A stretch of DNA of 64,000 bases, taken from positions 1,178,001-1,242,000 of the forward strand of contig OY970183.1 of the NCBI GenBank assembly GCA_963708155.1, written 5' to 3'. The translations under genes were made by a program, and so were the position numbers. The stretch comes from Methylovirgula sp963708155 (GTDB taxonomy: Bacteria > Pseudomonadota > Alphaproteobacteria > Rhizobiales > Beijerinckiaceae). This document shows, one piece after another, positions 46,043 to 55,232 of the stretch. The stretch's first letter is position 1. Every line of letters begins with the position of its first letter. The notes under the pieces are model-generated. The model ran no database searches. It was not told where the DNA came from and saw only the letters and a list, made by a program, of their open reading frames with translations.

Positions 46043-46728
46043 CCTTGGTCCCGACGCCGACGCGGTTATAGAGATCGATCACGTCCTCGTTCATCATCCT
46101 GATGCAACCCGAAGAGACGTTGGTGCCGATCGAATACGGCTCATTGGTGCCGTGGATGCGATAGAGCGAGGCGCCAAGATAGAGCGCGCGCGCGCCGAGC
46201 GGATTGCCGATGCCGCCCTCCATGTGGGTCGGCAAATCCGGACGGCGCTTCAGCATTTCCGACGGCGGCGTCCAATCCGGCCATTCGGCCTTGCGCGAAA
46301 TCTTCTCGACGCCTGACCAGGCGAAACCCTCGCGCCCGACCCCGACACCATAGCGCAGCGCCTTGCCGTCCTTCTCAACCAGAAAGAGGAACTTGTCTTT
46401 CGTATCGATGACGATCGTCCCGGGGCGCTCGGTGCCCGGATAATCGACCTCCTGGCGCATGGAACATCGGATCGACAGTGCGCTGCGGCTCTGCCGGCTG
46501 CGCCTCGGCGCGATAGGCCGACGCGGGCGTGTTGTAGGCGTTGCGGCCGCCTGTGGCGAGAAACTCGAAAAATCCGCCGCCGTAGCTGCCGGGCGGCGGC
46601 GCGGCGCTCGCCATTTGGCGATTTTGGGGATCATTATAGGTCTGCGCGGCAGCCGGGAGAGCAAGAACCACTACGGCAAGACTGCAGAGCGCCGCACCAA
46701 ACCAGATGGATGCGCAGGGCTTTGACAT
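46029..46728 (-). pseudogene. L,D-transpeptidase, one frameshift near 46460
   Basis: L,D-transpeptidases (YkuD domain) crosslink peptidoglycan 3-3 or attach proteins to it. The N-terminal part, with signal peptide (KPCASIWFGAALCSLAVVVL ... AAA), is in one frame up to RTVDPMFH. The YkuD domain (~46445-46029), with GTIVIDTKDKFLFLV, HMEGGIGNPLGARALYLG, YRIHGTNEPYSIG and the catalytic SSGCIRMMNEDV, is in another. The change lies near 46460 within ATGGAACATCGGAT. The ATG at 46728 gives the best signal peptide. The catalytic His and Cys are intact, so the enzyme is probably functional in the cell. Confidence 0.88.
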
Positions 46729-46931
46729 TGAGCAACCCCGAGAGAAGAGATGGCTCTTTATAAACCGAAATTCCGTGGCGTCGCTCACATCCGAACGTTG
46801 TGGTTAGGAAAGCGATAACGCTAACGGACCCGGCCCTATGGTAAAGGATGGGTGAATCTGACCCCTGCTTTCTTTTAGCAAATTCTCCAATCTTCGTTGG
46901 CCGGCCGCTCCCGGGATGCTAAGACTCGCAC

Positions 46932-47297
46932 GTGATCCGATTCATGCGACTTGCCCCCTGGTTAGCGATTCTGATCATCGCCGTGGTGTCCCTGACCCCC
47001 GGCGGATTGCATCCGCATGCCGTTTCGTCAGAACTGGCGGAACGCTTTCTGGCCTATTTCCTGACGGCTTTGATCCTGTCGATCCGCTTTCCGCGCCCCG
47101 CCGCAGGGATTGAGATCGCCGCCTGGCTCAGCATCTATGCCGGCAGCCTGGAGATTCTCCAGCTCCTCATTCCGGGACGTAACGGGCGCTACGGCGATTT
47201 CGTCATGAGCTCGCTCGGCGCGCTCTGCGGCGTCGCCTTCGGCCTGCTGGCGACGATCTGGTGGGAGCGTTCGCACAACCAGACCGCCGGACACTGA
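46932..47297 (+). CDS. VanZ-like family protein
   Basis: A 121-residue membrane protein with four helices (APWLAILIIAVVSL, FLAYFLTALILSI, IEIAAWLSIYAGSLEILQLL, LGALCGVAFGLLATIW) and the VanZ hallmark EILQLLIPGRNGRYGDFVMSS (in parts). VanZ-like proteins have no settled function apart from teicoplanin resistance in some species. The start GTG at 46932 is followed by ATG at 46944. The stop lies inside the palindromic repeat at 47295. Confidence 0.85.
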   Translation: MIRFMRLAPWLAILIIAVVSLTPGGLHPHAVSSELAERFLAYFLTALILSIRFPRPAAGIEIAAWLSIYAGSLEILQLLIPGRNGRYGDFVMSSLGALCGVAFGLLATIWWERSHNQTAGH

Positions 47298-47350
47298 CGC
47301 GTTTTCGAGCCGTACCGGTTCGCGTGAAGAAAACGCGTCAATGAAAAATC
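47295..47350. repeat. rhizobial REP-like palindrome (ACCGGT core) between vanZ and manC
   Basis: Arms TGACGCGTTTTC (47295-47306) and GAAAACGCGTCA (47339-47350) are perfect inverted repeats. The loop contains a TACCGGTTCGCG core, like the CGCGAACCGGTA element dispersed through rhizobial genomes. It lies between two convergent genes and may terminate both. Confidence 0.7.
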
Positions 47351-47370
47351 ATAGAGCGCTCTGTGTCGCG

Positions 47371-48786
47371 TCAGACGCGATTGTAGACGTCCTCGATGCG
47401 GACGATATCGTCCTCGCCGAGATAAGAGCCGGTCTGCACCTCGATCAGTTCGAGATCGATCTTGCCCGGATTGGCGAGGCGATGCACGGCGCCGATCGGC
47501 AGATAGATCGATTCATTCTCGTGCACCTGAATCACTTCGTTGTTGCGCGTGACTTCCGCCGTGCCACGCACAACGATCCAATGTTCTGCGCGATGGAAAT
47601 GCTTCTGCAGTGAAAGCCGCGCGCCGGGCTTCACGACGATGCGCTTGACCTGATAGCGCGGTCCATTATCGACCGATTGATAATAACCCCACGGGCGATA
47701 GGAGCGCTTGTGCTCCAAAGCCTCGCGCCGGTTCTCGGCCTTGAGGCGATCGACGAGCTGCTTGACCTTGTCGCCATGCGCGCGATCGAGCACGAGGACC
47801 GCATCCTGCGTCGTCACCACGACGACATTATCGACGCCGACCACCGTGGTGAGATGCTCTTCCGAGCGGATATGAACGTTCGACGCATCAAGCACAATGC
47901 CGTTGCCACGCACCGAGTTGCCCTGAGCATCATGCTCCGAGAGTTCATAGACGGCCGCCCAGGTGCCGACATCCGACCAGCCGATATCAGCCGGGACGAC
48001 GGCCGCTTTTTCGGTATGTTCCATCACCGCATAATCGATGGAGATTTTCGGCGCGCGGGAAAACGCCTCCTTGTCGAGCAGCAGGAATTCGAGATCCTTG
48101 CGCGCCTTGGCCAGCGCCTCCGCCGCGGCCGCCTGCACCAGCGGCGTGAAATGACGAAGTTCCTCCTGCATGACATCGGCGCGGAAGAAGAAATTGCCAG
48201 CGTTCCACAAATAGCCTTCGGCGACGTAACGTGCCGCCGTCTCCGCATCCGGCTTTTCCACGAAAGCCTCGACCTTCAACACCGTACTGCCCGCCAGCAC
48301 CGGTTTACCGGTCCTGATATAGCCGTAGCCGGTCGCGGGCTGAGTCGGCTTGATGCCAAGCGTCACGATATAGCCCTGCGCCGCCGCGGCGGCGGCCTCG
48401 CGGCACGCGGCGAGGAAAGCCGCACGATCCTGCACGATATGGTCCGCCGCGAAGATGGCGACGATCGTGTCCGGCGCGATTTCGACGGCGAGTTCGGTGC
48501 CGACAGCAACGGCAGGCGCGGAATCGCGCCGCACCGGTTCGAGTACGACGCGCGCGGCGCGGCCCGTCTCCTTGACCTGCTCGGAAACCAGAAAGCGATA
48601 ATCCTGGTTGGAAATGACGATCGGCGCCTCGAACAGGGATTCGTCGAGATTCTCAAGCGCTACCTGAAACGTCGAACGCGCGCCGAGCAGCGGAATGAAT
48701 TGCTTCGGCAGGCTCTCGCGCGATTCCGGCCACACGCGCGTACCGGAGCCGCCACACATGATGATGGGGAGAATTTTCACGTCCAT
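47371..48786 (-). CDS. manC: mannose-1-phosphate guanylyltransferase/mannose-6-phosphate isomerase
   Basis: A bifunctional enzyme that isomerises fructose 6-phosphate to mannose 6-phosphate and makes GDP-mannose for polysaccharides. The N-terminal GT-A nucleotidyltransferase begins ILPIIMCGGSGTRVWPESRE and has LPKQFIPLLG, FAADHIV, FVEKPDAETAARY and DIGWSDVGTWAAVYE. The C-terminal type II isomerase/cupin domain has RPWGYYQSVD, HFHRAEHWIVVRGTAEV and NESIYLPIGAVHRLANPG. At 471 residues it is full length. It stands alone here, away from the rml locus. Confidence 0.96.
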   Translation of the reverse strand: MDVKILPIIMCGGSGTRVWPESRESLPKQFIPLLGARSTFQVALENLDESLFEAPIVISNQDYRFLVSEQVKETGRAARVVLEPVRRDSAPAVAVGTELAVEIAPDTIVAIFAADHIVQDRAAFLAACREAAAAAAQGYIVTLGIKPTQPATGYGYIRTGKPVLAGSTVLKVEAFVEKPDAETAARYVAEGYLWNAGNFFFRADVMQEELRHFTPLVQAAAAEALAKARKDLEFLLLDKEAFSRAPKISIDYAVMEHTEKAAVVPADIGWSDVGTWAAVYELSEHDAQGNSVRGNGIVLDASNVHIRSEEHLTTVVGVDNVVVVTTQDAVLVLDRAHGDKVKQLVDRLKAENRREALEHKRSYRPWGYYQSVDNGPRYQVKRIVVKPGARLSLQKHFHRAEHWIVVRGTAEVTRNNEVIQVHENESIYLPIGAVHRLANPGKIDLELIEVQTGSYLGEDDIVRIEDVYNRV

Positions 48787-48877
48787 GTCCCTGCGGATGC
48801 TCCGGCAATAGGTTTCAGCAGCTTAAGCCATGCCGCGACCGGCGGATAGGCGTCGATGTCGTTCTCGGCGAGCGTTG

Positions 48878-50515
48878 TTAATCCCGTGCCAGGCCAGTCC
48901 AAAACGGCTTGGCCTCGAAAAGCGCTTCGCGGGCTTTTTCCGCCCCCTTGTGGAACTGGCGCTTGCCGCGGCGCCGCAATTTGGCGGCGAGCGCCGCGCC
49001 TGCGGCGACGGCCGCCGCATCCGCGCGCACGCTATCCTCATCCTCAGCGAGCCGGGCGAAATAATGCTGCGCCATTTCCGCGTCGTTCTCCTCCCCCAGG
49101 AAGGTCTGCAACTTCTTCAAGGCCGCGACGAAGCCACGCAACCGCTTGCGGAACGCCTTGCCATCATCGCCAGCCGCCAGACCAACGAAAAATTCCGCGC
49201 CATAACGCAAATTTTTGGCGCGAATGCGCGTCTGGTGCCGCTCCGCAGGACTCGCCTCTTCGAGTTCCGCGCATCGACGATGGAATTTTGGGACGCTTTT
49301 GCTGAATTTGCGCTGAACGAAAGTGCCGATCGACTCGGCGCGAGCACCCGCGCGCGCGGCATCCGCCGTCCAGTCGCCGGCTTCGATCCAGGTGACAACT
49401 CGCAGCAGCAAATCTTCCGTTCCCGGCGCGTTCAGAACATCGACCAGAGCCGCATAAGCTTTCGCGCGCCGCGCTTCGAGCAGTTTGCGCACCGTTGCCA
49501 CGGCGGGATCGGCCTGCTTGCCCGCCAGCCGCGCCAACAACACGTCGATATCCCGCGCCGCGCGCAAGGAACTTTTGATCCGGCTCAGATCCTGCTTCAC
49601 GGCTTTGACGCCCGCGCCGGCAATCAGCGGCCGGAACAAGCGGAGCGCCGTGGAAAAGCGGCGCAGGGCGACGCGGCATTGATGCACGCCCTCAGCATCG
49701 TGCAGACGGCGCACGCGAACTTGCGCCAGTAGAAAATGATCGATGGCGGCGTGCGCAATCGCCTGAAAGGCGGCGGCGACCGATGCATCGGCCGTAAGAC
49801 GCGGCGTGATGGCGGCGGGAGACGCAACATCGGAATGCCCGGCGATCTGATAGGCGGTCAGCGCCAGTGTTTCGCCAGTCAGGCGGAGCGGCACGCTCTT
49901 GCCGAGCGCGGCGACGAAGGCGAGCGCCGGGCCCGCGGCACTCTCCGGATAGATCAAGGTCAGCGCAGCCAGACGCGTGTGGACGGCATTGACGATGTTC
50001 GCCTGCTCGAGCACGAGACTGGCGTCGCCACCGAACGGCAGCGACCAGAAGCTTTGCTGCGCCTCGCTCTGGTAGACAAGCTTGAGGCTTTGCCTCGCGT
50101 TCGGACCACGCAGGAGCTTCTGCAATTGGCGCGCATCGGTAGGCGCCGCGACGGAGAGCGCATGGCGGAAGGTCGACCAGCCGCCGGCGCCCGGCTGGTT
50201 GCGGGCAAAGCGTTGCAGCGCCTCTTGCGTATCGTTGAGCGTGACATCGCCACGCCGGCGCACGCCAAAGCCGAAGCCAAGTTTGCCGATGGCGCAGTCC
50301 GATGTGTCGAGATAGAGCGAGAGCAGTTTCGTCTCCGCCGTCCAATGAGCGCCCGCCTTGCTGAGCCGCGCGAGCAACAAGTCGCGATCGTTGGGATCGA
50401 GCGCGAATCTCAGGGACTTTTCCGAGCCCTCGAGCACGACTGGATCACGCGGCTTCCGGTGCCGCACCGGGGCTTGCAACCGTGAAATTTTTATCGGAAG
50501 GCTCTTCGACCCCAT
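48878..50515 (-). CDS. CYTH and CHAD domain protein with degenerate CYTH
   Basis: The CHAD domain (~residues 270-520) is a histidine-rich helical domain that binds polyphosphate; visible are HQCRVALRRFSTALRLFRPL, ARDIDVLLARLAGKQ and RAKNLRYGAEFF. The N-terminal part has the CYTH-like fold (LYLDTSDCAIGKLGFGFGVRRR) but lacks the ExExK opening motif: the expected place reads EGSEKSLRFAL. The usual acidic EIELELK strand is replaced by AALTLIYPE. So triphosphatase activity is doubtful, and polyphosphate binding is the likelier role. ATG at 50515 is used; an upstream start at 50566 exists. Confidence 0.88.
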   Translation of the reverse strand: MGSKSLPIKISRLQAPVRHRKPRDPVVLEGSEKSLRFALDPNDRDLLLARLSKAGAHWTAETKLLSLYLDTSDCAIGKLGFGFGVRRRGDVTLNDTQEALQRFARNQPGAGGWSTFRHALSVAAPTDARQLQKLLRGPNARQSLKLVYQSEAQQSFWSLPFGGDASLVLEQANIVNAVHTRLAALTLIYPESAAGPALAFVAALGKSVPLRLTGETLALTAYQIAGHSDVASPAAITPRLTADASVAAAFQAIAHAAIDHFLLAQVRVRRLHDAEGVHQCRVALRRFSTALRLFRPLIAGAGVKAVKQDLSRIKSSLRAARDIDVLLARLAGKQADPAVATVRKLLEARRAKAYAALVDVLNAPGTEDLLLRVVTWIEAGDWTADAARAGARAESIGTFVQRKFSKSVPKFHRRCAELEEASPAERHQTRIRAKNLRYGAEFFVGLAAGDDGKAFRKRLRGFVAALKKLQTFLGEENDAEMAQHYFARLAEDEDSVRADAAAVAAGAALAAKLRRRGKRQFHKGAEKAREALFEAKPFWTGLARD

Positions 50516-50628
50516 AGGATGGTCCCTGGATCCTAGTATCAATCGCGGACGGCCGACCATATTCAACGGCTTCGGCTTGGCCTATGATCGTCCGCAAACT
50601 TTATCGGCCGTGAACGATATTCGCGCAA

Positions 50629-51330
50629 ATGCCCCTTTATCCGAGTTGGGAAGATATAGCGCTGCGGCTTGCTCTCACCGTGCTGGCGGGCGGCATTATC
50701 GGCATCGATCGTGGCGTGCGCGGACATGTCGCGGGCGTACGGACCACGATCCTCGTCGCGCTCGCAGCCGCCGTGGCGATGGTGCAGGCCAACATTCTGC
50801 TGCCGGTCGCGGGCAAGGCCGGCGATTCCTTCAGCGTCATGGACCAGATGCGCCTGCCGCTTGGCATATTGACCGGCGTCGGCTTCATCGGCGGCGGCAC
50901 GATCCTTCGCCGCGGCGATCTCGCCACCGGCGTTACGACTGCCGCGACGCTCTGGGTCGTGACCGTGATCGGCCTCTGCTTCGGCGGCGGCCAGATCTAT
51001 CTCGGCATAGCTGGAACGGTTCTGACCGTGTTTACCCTGACAGCGCTGCGCTGGCTCGATGCGCGGCTTCCGCGTGAGCAGCGCGCAATCCTGGTAATTC
51101 GCGCGGCGCCCGATGACGGGCTCTCGGACCGACTGAACGCCCTCGTCACACCGCTCGGCTATCAAGCTGCCTTCCAGCGCCAGAGCGACGCCGCGGGAGA
51201 ACGCAAGGTCTGGTTCGAACTCGTCGGCAAGCGCGCGGAAGCAGCAGGGCCGCCGCTGGATCTCGTCAATTTGCTGAACCGGAGTTTCGACGTCGCGCGA
51301 TTTGAGCTTGCGCCGGAGCCGCACAATTAA
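50629..51330 (+). CDS. MgtC/SapB family membrane protein
   Basis: A 233-residue inner-membrane protein. The N-terminal MgtC domain has about four helices with LRLALTVLAGGIIGIDR, RTTILVALAAAVAMVQAN, RLPLGILTGVGFIGGGTI and GVTTAATLWVVTVIGLC. A cytosolic C-terminal domain (~150-233) resembles an ACT-like fold. MgtC proteins protect against magnesium limitation, acid and, in pathogens, macrophages; the molecular role is debated. It lies in the gap between divergent CHAD and ilvE genes. Confidence 0.9.
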   Translation: MPLYPSWEDIALRLALTVLAGGIIGIDRGVRGHVAGVRTTILVALAAAVAMVQANILLPVAGKAGDSFSVMDQMRLPLGILTGVGFIGGGTILRRGDLATGVTTAATLWVVTVIGLCFGGGQIYLGIAGTVLTVFTLTALRWLDARLPREQRAILVIRAAPDDGLSDRLNALVTPLGYQAAFQRQSDAAGERKVWFELVGKRAEAAGPPLDLVNLLNRSFDVARFELAPEPHN

Positions 51331-51348
51331 GTTCTCGATCGTCTCGGA

Positions 51349-52236
51349 TCACGCCGCCTGCTGCTTCGGCCGCACTTCGGCGGAATAATCCTCGACGAAC
51401 GCGCGGGAAAGCCCCCCTGGTTGGAACTTATATGGGCCGATCTCGGACACCGGCGTCACTTCGGCACCCGTGCCGGCGACAAAGCATTCCTCGAAACCCG
51501 CCAGCTCTTCCGGCAGGATGCGCCGCTCGATCACTTCGACGCCGCGGCGGCGGGCAAGATCAATCACCGTACGGCGCGTGATCCCGTCGAGGAAGCAATC
51601 GGCGATCGGCGTATGCAGCGCGCCGTCCACGGCGAAGAAAATATTGGCGCCGGTACATTCAGCGACCCGGCCCTGCCAATCGAGCATCATCGCATCGGCA
51701 TAGCCGCGCCGCTCGGCGCGATGTTTGGAGATCGTGCAGATCATGTAAAGCCCCGCCGCCTTGGCCGCCGTCGGCGCGGTCTGCGGATCGGGCCGGCGAT
51801 AGTCTGCGATATCGAGACGGATGCCCTTCATCTTCTCGGCCACATTGAACATGCTCGGCCACGGCCAAACGGCAATCGCGGTATTGATCGTTGAATTCTG
51901 TGCCGCCACCGCCATCATTTCGCTGCCGCGCCAGGCGACGGGGCGCACATAGCAATCGGTGAGATTGTTCTTGTTGACGACGAGCTGCTTGGCCGCATCG
52001 AGCTCGGCGACCGAATAGGGAATCTCGAAATCGAGCACATTTGCAGAGCGCTTGAAGCGCTCTGAATGTTCCGTCGATTTGAAAATCTGTCCGCCATAAG
52101 CGCGCTCGCCCTCGAACACGCAGGAGGCATAATGCAGGCCGTGCGAGAGCACATGGAGCTTCGCCTCGCGCCATGGGACGAGGGCGCCATTCATCCAGAT
52201 GAAGCCATCACGCTGGTCGAACGGCAAAACCGACAT
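51349..52236 (-). CDS. ilvE: branched-chain amino acid aminotransferase
   Basis: IlvE is a class IV PLP transaminase that makes valine, leucine and isoleucine. The 295-residue product starts MSVLPFDQRDGFIWMNG, with SHGLHYASCVFEGERAYGG, YVRPVAWRG, EMMAVAAQN, ISKHRAERRGYADAMMLD, EDFVAGTGAEV-like CFVAGTGAEVTPV near the C-terminus. The ATG at 52236 gives the usual start. It diverges from the MarR-type gene across 274 bp. Confidence 0.93.
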   Translation of the reverse strand: MSVLPFDQRDGFIWMNGALVPWREAKLHVLSHGLHYASCVFEGERAYGGQIFKSTEHSERFKRSANVLDFEIPYSVAELDAAKQLVVNKNNLTDCYVRPVAWRGSEMMAVAAQNSTINTAIAVWPWPSMFNVAEKMKGIRLDIADYRRPDPQTAPTAAKAAGLYMICTISKHRAERRGYADAMMLDWQGRVAECTGANIFFAVDGALHTPIADCFLDGITRRTVIDLARRRGVEVIERRILPEELAGFEECFVAGTGAEVTPVSEIGPYKFQPGGLSRAFVEDYSAEVRPKQQAA

Positions 52237-52510
52237 GGCAGGATCTCCTCTCGCGCGGCCGGTCACGGCCGGCGCGGCGCATTTTGACTCCCAATGGGCC
52301 GCAGCGCAAAAAGTTTACGGGCATTTCTCGCGCGGGGACGCCATCTTGACGGCTAGCAATCCCGCTGAAATATGTCAATATCACTGACTTAAATAGGCTC
52401 GCCCGGGCCTGACGCGGTCCCCGTCGGCGTGCTATGTGCATCCGGTCAGTCACGATCCTGTTCCGTCACTGCCCATTCTATCTATTGAATCGCGTCTTGG
52501 AAGGCGGCTT

Positions 52511-53071
52511 ATGGAATCAGCGTCGCGGAGAAAAGCCGCCGAGCCCAGCCCGCAGGCGACGGCGCGGGCCGCAAACGCAGCAGCGGATACGGAGCCGATG
52601 TTCGATCTGATCGAGCTTCTGTTTTTCGCCTATCGCGATTTTGTCGGGGATGCCGACCGGCTGCTCGAAAATTACGGCTTTGGCCGCGCCCATCACCGCG
52701 TGCTGCATTTCGTCAGCCGGCGTCCAGGGCTCACCATCGCCGAGCTTCTCGATATTTTGAAGATCACCAAACAGAGCCTCAACCGCGTGCTCAAGGAATT
52801 GCGCGATAAAGGCTTTGTGGAAGTTCGCGCCGGTGTCATCGACCGCCGCCAGCGTCAGCTTTACCCGACGAAGACCGGCACTGCCCTGGCCCTCAATATT
52901 GCAAAGCTTCAAACGCAGCGGTTCCGGCGCGTTTTCGGCCATCTGCAGAAGAACGCGCGCCCGGACGCGATTGCGTTCCTGCTCGCGATGATCGACCCGC
53001 GCGAGCAGGAGAAGGTCGCAACGCTCGTGGCCTCCGGCGCCCGGCTCAAGTCGCTTGGCCGTGAGCTATGA
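52511..53071 (+). CDS. petP: MarR family transcriptional regulator, PetP-like
   Basis: A MarR-type winged-helix repressor of 186 residues with FGRAHHRVLHFVSRRPGLT, the recognition helix region ILKITKQSLNRVLKEL and the wing FVEVRAGVIDRRQRQLYPT. The gene order MarR then OmpR-type regulator matches petP-petR of Rhodobacter, which were linked to cytochrome bc1 expression; the link for this organism is inferred. Its stop overlaps the response-regulator ATG by four bases. The ATG at 52511 is preferred to a GTG at 52436. Symbol use is by analogy. Confidence 0.85.
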   Translation: MESASRRKAAEPSPQATARAANAAADTEPMFDLIELLFFAYRDFVGDADRLLENYGFGRAHHRVLHFVSRRPGLTIAELLDILKITKQSLNRVLKELRDKGFVEVRAGVIDRRQRQLYPTKTGTALALNIAKLQTQRFRRVFGHLQKNARPDAIAFLLAMIDPREQEKVATLVASGARLKSLGREL

Positions 53072-53823
53072 GCGAACCTGATATTGAGCGCGACGCAAGC
53101 GTCGAGAGCGAAACGCCGATCCCGGCGGACAATGCCGCGCATCTCCTGATCATCGACGACGACCGGCGCATCCGGGTTCTGCTGCAGCGCTACCTCAGCC
53201 AGGAGGGTTATCGCATCACCCTCGCGGGAAATGCCGAGGAGGCCGATGCCGCTCTCAAGAATTTCTCCTTCGATCTCATTGTCCTCGACGTCATGATGCC
53301 CGGCGAGAACGGCCTCGAATTCGCCGCCCGTCTGCGCGCCGACGCCTCGGAGCGCGGCCGCGTGCCGATCCTGATGCTGACCGCCAGAGCCGAGACGGAG
53401 GATCGCATCGCCGGCTTCGAAAAAGGCGTCGATGATTTTCTTCCAAAACCCTTCGAACCGCGCGAGCTTTCGCTGCGCATCGCCTCGATCCTGCGACGGG
53501 TGCAGCCGGCGGAGCCGCCGACGCAGATCACCCACGTGCATTTCGGCGGCTTCAGTTTCGATCTGGAGCGCGGCGATCTGCGGCGCGGCGAGGAAATCGT
53601 CCGCCTTACCGAGCGTGAGCGCGATATGTTGCGTCTGCTGGCCGCGCGCCCCGGCGAAACCGTGTCCCGCGAGATGCTCGCCGGGCCCGGCGGTGCCGGC
53701 AACGAGCGTACGGTGGACGTTCAGGTCAACCGCCTGCGCCACAAAATCGAACGCGACCCCGCCAATCCGCTGCATCTGCAGACCGTGCGGGGCGCCGGCT
53801 ACCGGCTTCTCATTGACCGCTGA
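53068..53823 (+). CDS. petR: OmpR-family response regulator, PetR-like
   Basis: A 251-residue two-component regulator. The receiver has HLLIIDDDRRIRVLL, the phospho-Asp in DLIVLDVMMPGENGLEF, PILMLTARAE and KPFEPRELSLRI. The output domain has the winged helix RLTERERDMLRLLAARPGET and RTVDVQVNRLRHKIE. It overlaps both neighbours by short ATGA or similar junctions and so forms a MarR-regulator-kinase operon. Confidence 0.92.
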   Translation: MSEPDIERDASVESETPIPADNAAHLLIIDDDRRIRVLLQRYLSQEGYRITLAGNAEEADAALKNFSFDLIVLDVMMPGENGLEFAARLRADASERGRVPILMLTARAETEDRIAGFEKGVDDFLPKPFEPRELSLRIASILRRVQPAEPPTQITHVHFGGFSFDLERGDLRRGEEIVRLTERERDMLRLLAARPGETVSREMLAGPGGAGNERTVDVQVNRLRHKIERDPANPLHLQTVRGAGYRLLIDR

Positions 53824-55196
53824 TGATGCGAACACCGACCCGACCACAGCTGCCGAACAAGCCTCTCGCCCTCTGGCGCGTCTGCGTGCAGAAGCTGAAG
53901 TCGGTCATGCCGAAGGGGCTTTATGCCCGCGCTTTGCTCATCGTCATCCTGCCGATGGTGATTTTGCAGACCGTCGTAACCTATGTCTTTCTCGAACGGC
54001 ATTGGCAGCTCGTCACGCATCAGCTTTCGACAGCATTGGTTCAGGATATCGCGGCGATCATAGATATCCATGATTCCTATCCGCAGGACAAAAACGACGA
54101 GACACTGACGCGCATCGCCCAGCAGCGCATGAACATCGATATCGAGTTCATCCCGAAAGGTCCGCTGCCGCCACCGCTGCCCAAGCCGTTCTTCTCGATC
54201 GTCGATGGCGCGCTCTCGAAGGAAATCAGCCGCCAGATCAACAAGCCTTTCTGGCTCGATACGGTCGGCCGCTCGAACCTCATCGAAATCCGCATCCTGC
54301 TCGACAATTCGATCCTGCGCGTCGTCGCCTATCGCAGCGCCGCCTATGCGACGAATTCCTATATTTTCCTGCTTTGGATGCTCGGGACATCCTTCGTGCT
54401 GATCGTTGTCGCGATGGCCTTCCTGCGCAACCAGATCAAGCCAATCGTGCAATTGATGAACGCGGCCGAGGCTTTCGGCATGGGCCGTGAGGCGGACTTC
54501 CGCCCGCAAGGGGCGCGCGAAATCCGCCGCGCCGGCTATGCCTTCATCGAGATGAAGCGCCGGATCGAGCGCAATATCGAACAGCGCACCGCCATGCTCA
54601 CCGGCGTCAGTCATGATCTGCGCACCATCCTCACGCGCTTTAAGCTTTCGCTCGCACTGATGGGCGCGGCGCCGGAAGCCGAAGACATGCAAAAGGACAT
54701 CGACGAGATGCAGCGGATGCTGGAAGCGTATCTTGCCTTCGCCCGCGGCGATTCCGGCGAGGCGGCGGCGAAGATCGACATGCAGGATTTTCTCACCGGG
54801 CTGCGAAGCGAAGCAGAGCGGCACGGCGCGGATATCGCCGTCTCGCTTCAGGGCGACCCGCAGGTCATCGTCCGCCCGGCTGCCTTCAAGCGCTGTCTTT
54901 CCAACCTCATCGGCAACGCCCTCGTCCATGCCCGCAAAGTGCAGGTCGAAGCCTTCCGCGATCAGCGCTTCCTGACCATCAATGTCGACGACAACGGGCC
55001 GGGGATTCCGCCCGAGCGGCGCGAAGATGTTTTCCGTCCCTTCTTCCGGCTCGACCCGTCGCGCAATCAGGATCAGGGTGGCACCGGCCTCGGGCTCGCC
55101 ATCGCCCGCGATATCGCCCGCTCACACGGCGGCGATATTACGCTCAGCGACAGCCCCCTCGGCGGCCTGCGCGCGACAGTGCGCGTGCCGGTCTAA
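53823..55196 (+). CDS. EnvZ-like sensor histidine kinase, partner of PetR-like regulator
   Basis: A 457-residue membrane kinase. TM1 (ALLIVILPMVILQTVVTYVF) and TM2 (SYIFLLWMLGTSFVLIVVAM) flank a ~120-residue periplasmic domain. HAMP follows (RNQIKPIVQLMNAAEAFG), then the H-box GVSHDLRTILTRFKL, where the usual Pro is Ile, and the catalytic domain with LSNLIGNALVHA, DDNGPGIPPERREDV and GGTGLGLAIARDIARSHGG. It starts one base inside the regulator stop, so the two are surely cognate. The signal sensed is unknown. Confidence 0.93.
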   Translation: MMRTPTRPQLPNKPLALWRVCVQKLKSVMPKGLYARALLIVILPMVILQTVVTYVFLERHWQLVTHQLSTALVQDIAAIIDIHDSYPQDKNDETLTRIAQQRMNIDIEFIPKGPLPPPLPKPFFSIVDGALSKEISRQINKPFWLDTVGRSNLIEIRILLDNSILRVVAYRSAAYATNSYIFLLWMLGTSFVLIVVAMAFLRNQIKPIVQLMNAAEAFGMGREADFRPQGAREIRRAGYAFIEMKRRIERNIEQRTAMLTGVSHDLRTILTRFKLSLALMGAAPEAEDMQKDIDEMQRMLEAYLAFARGDSGEAAAKIDMQDFLTGLRSEAERHGADIAVSLQGDPQVIVRPAAFKRCLSNLIGNALVHARKVQVEAFRDQRFLTINVDDNGPGIPPERREDVFRPFFRLDPSRNQDQGGTGLGLAIARDIARSHGGDITLSDSPLGGLRATVRVPV

Positions 55197-55232
55197 GTGC
55201 GGAGCGTTCGTCGCTCCGCTACGAACATAAGC

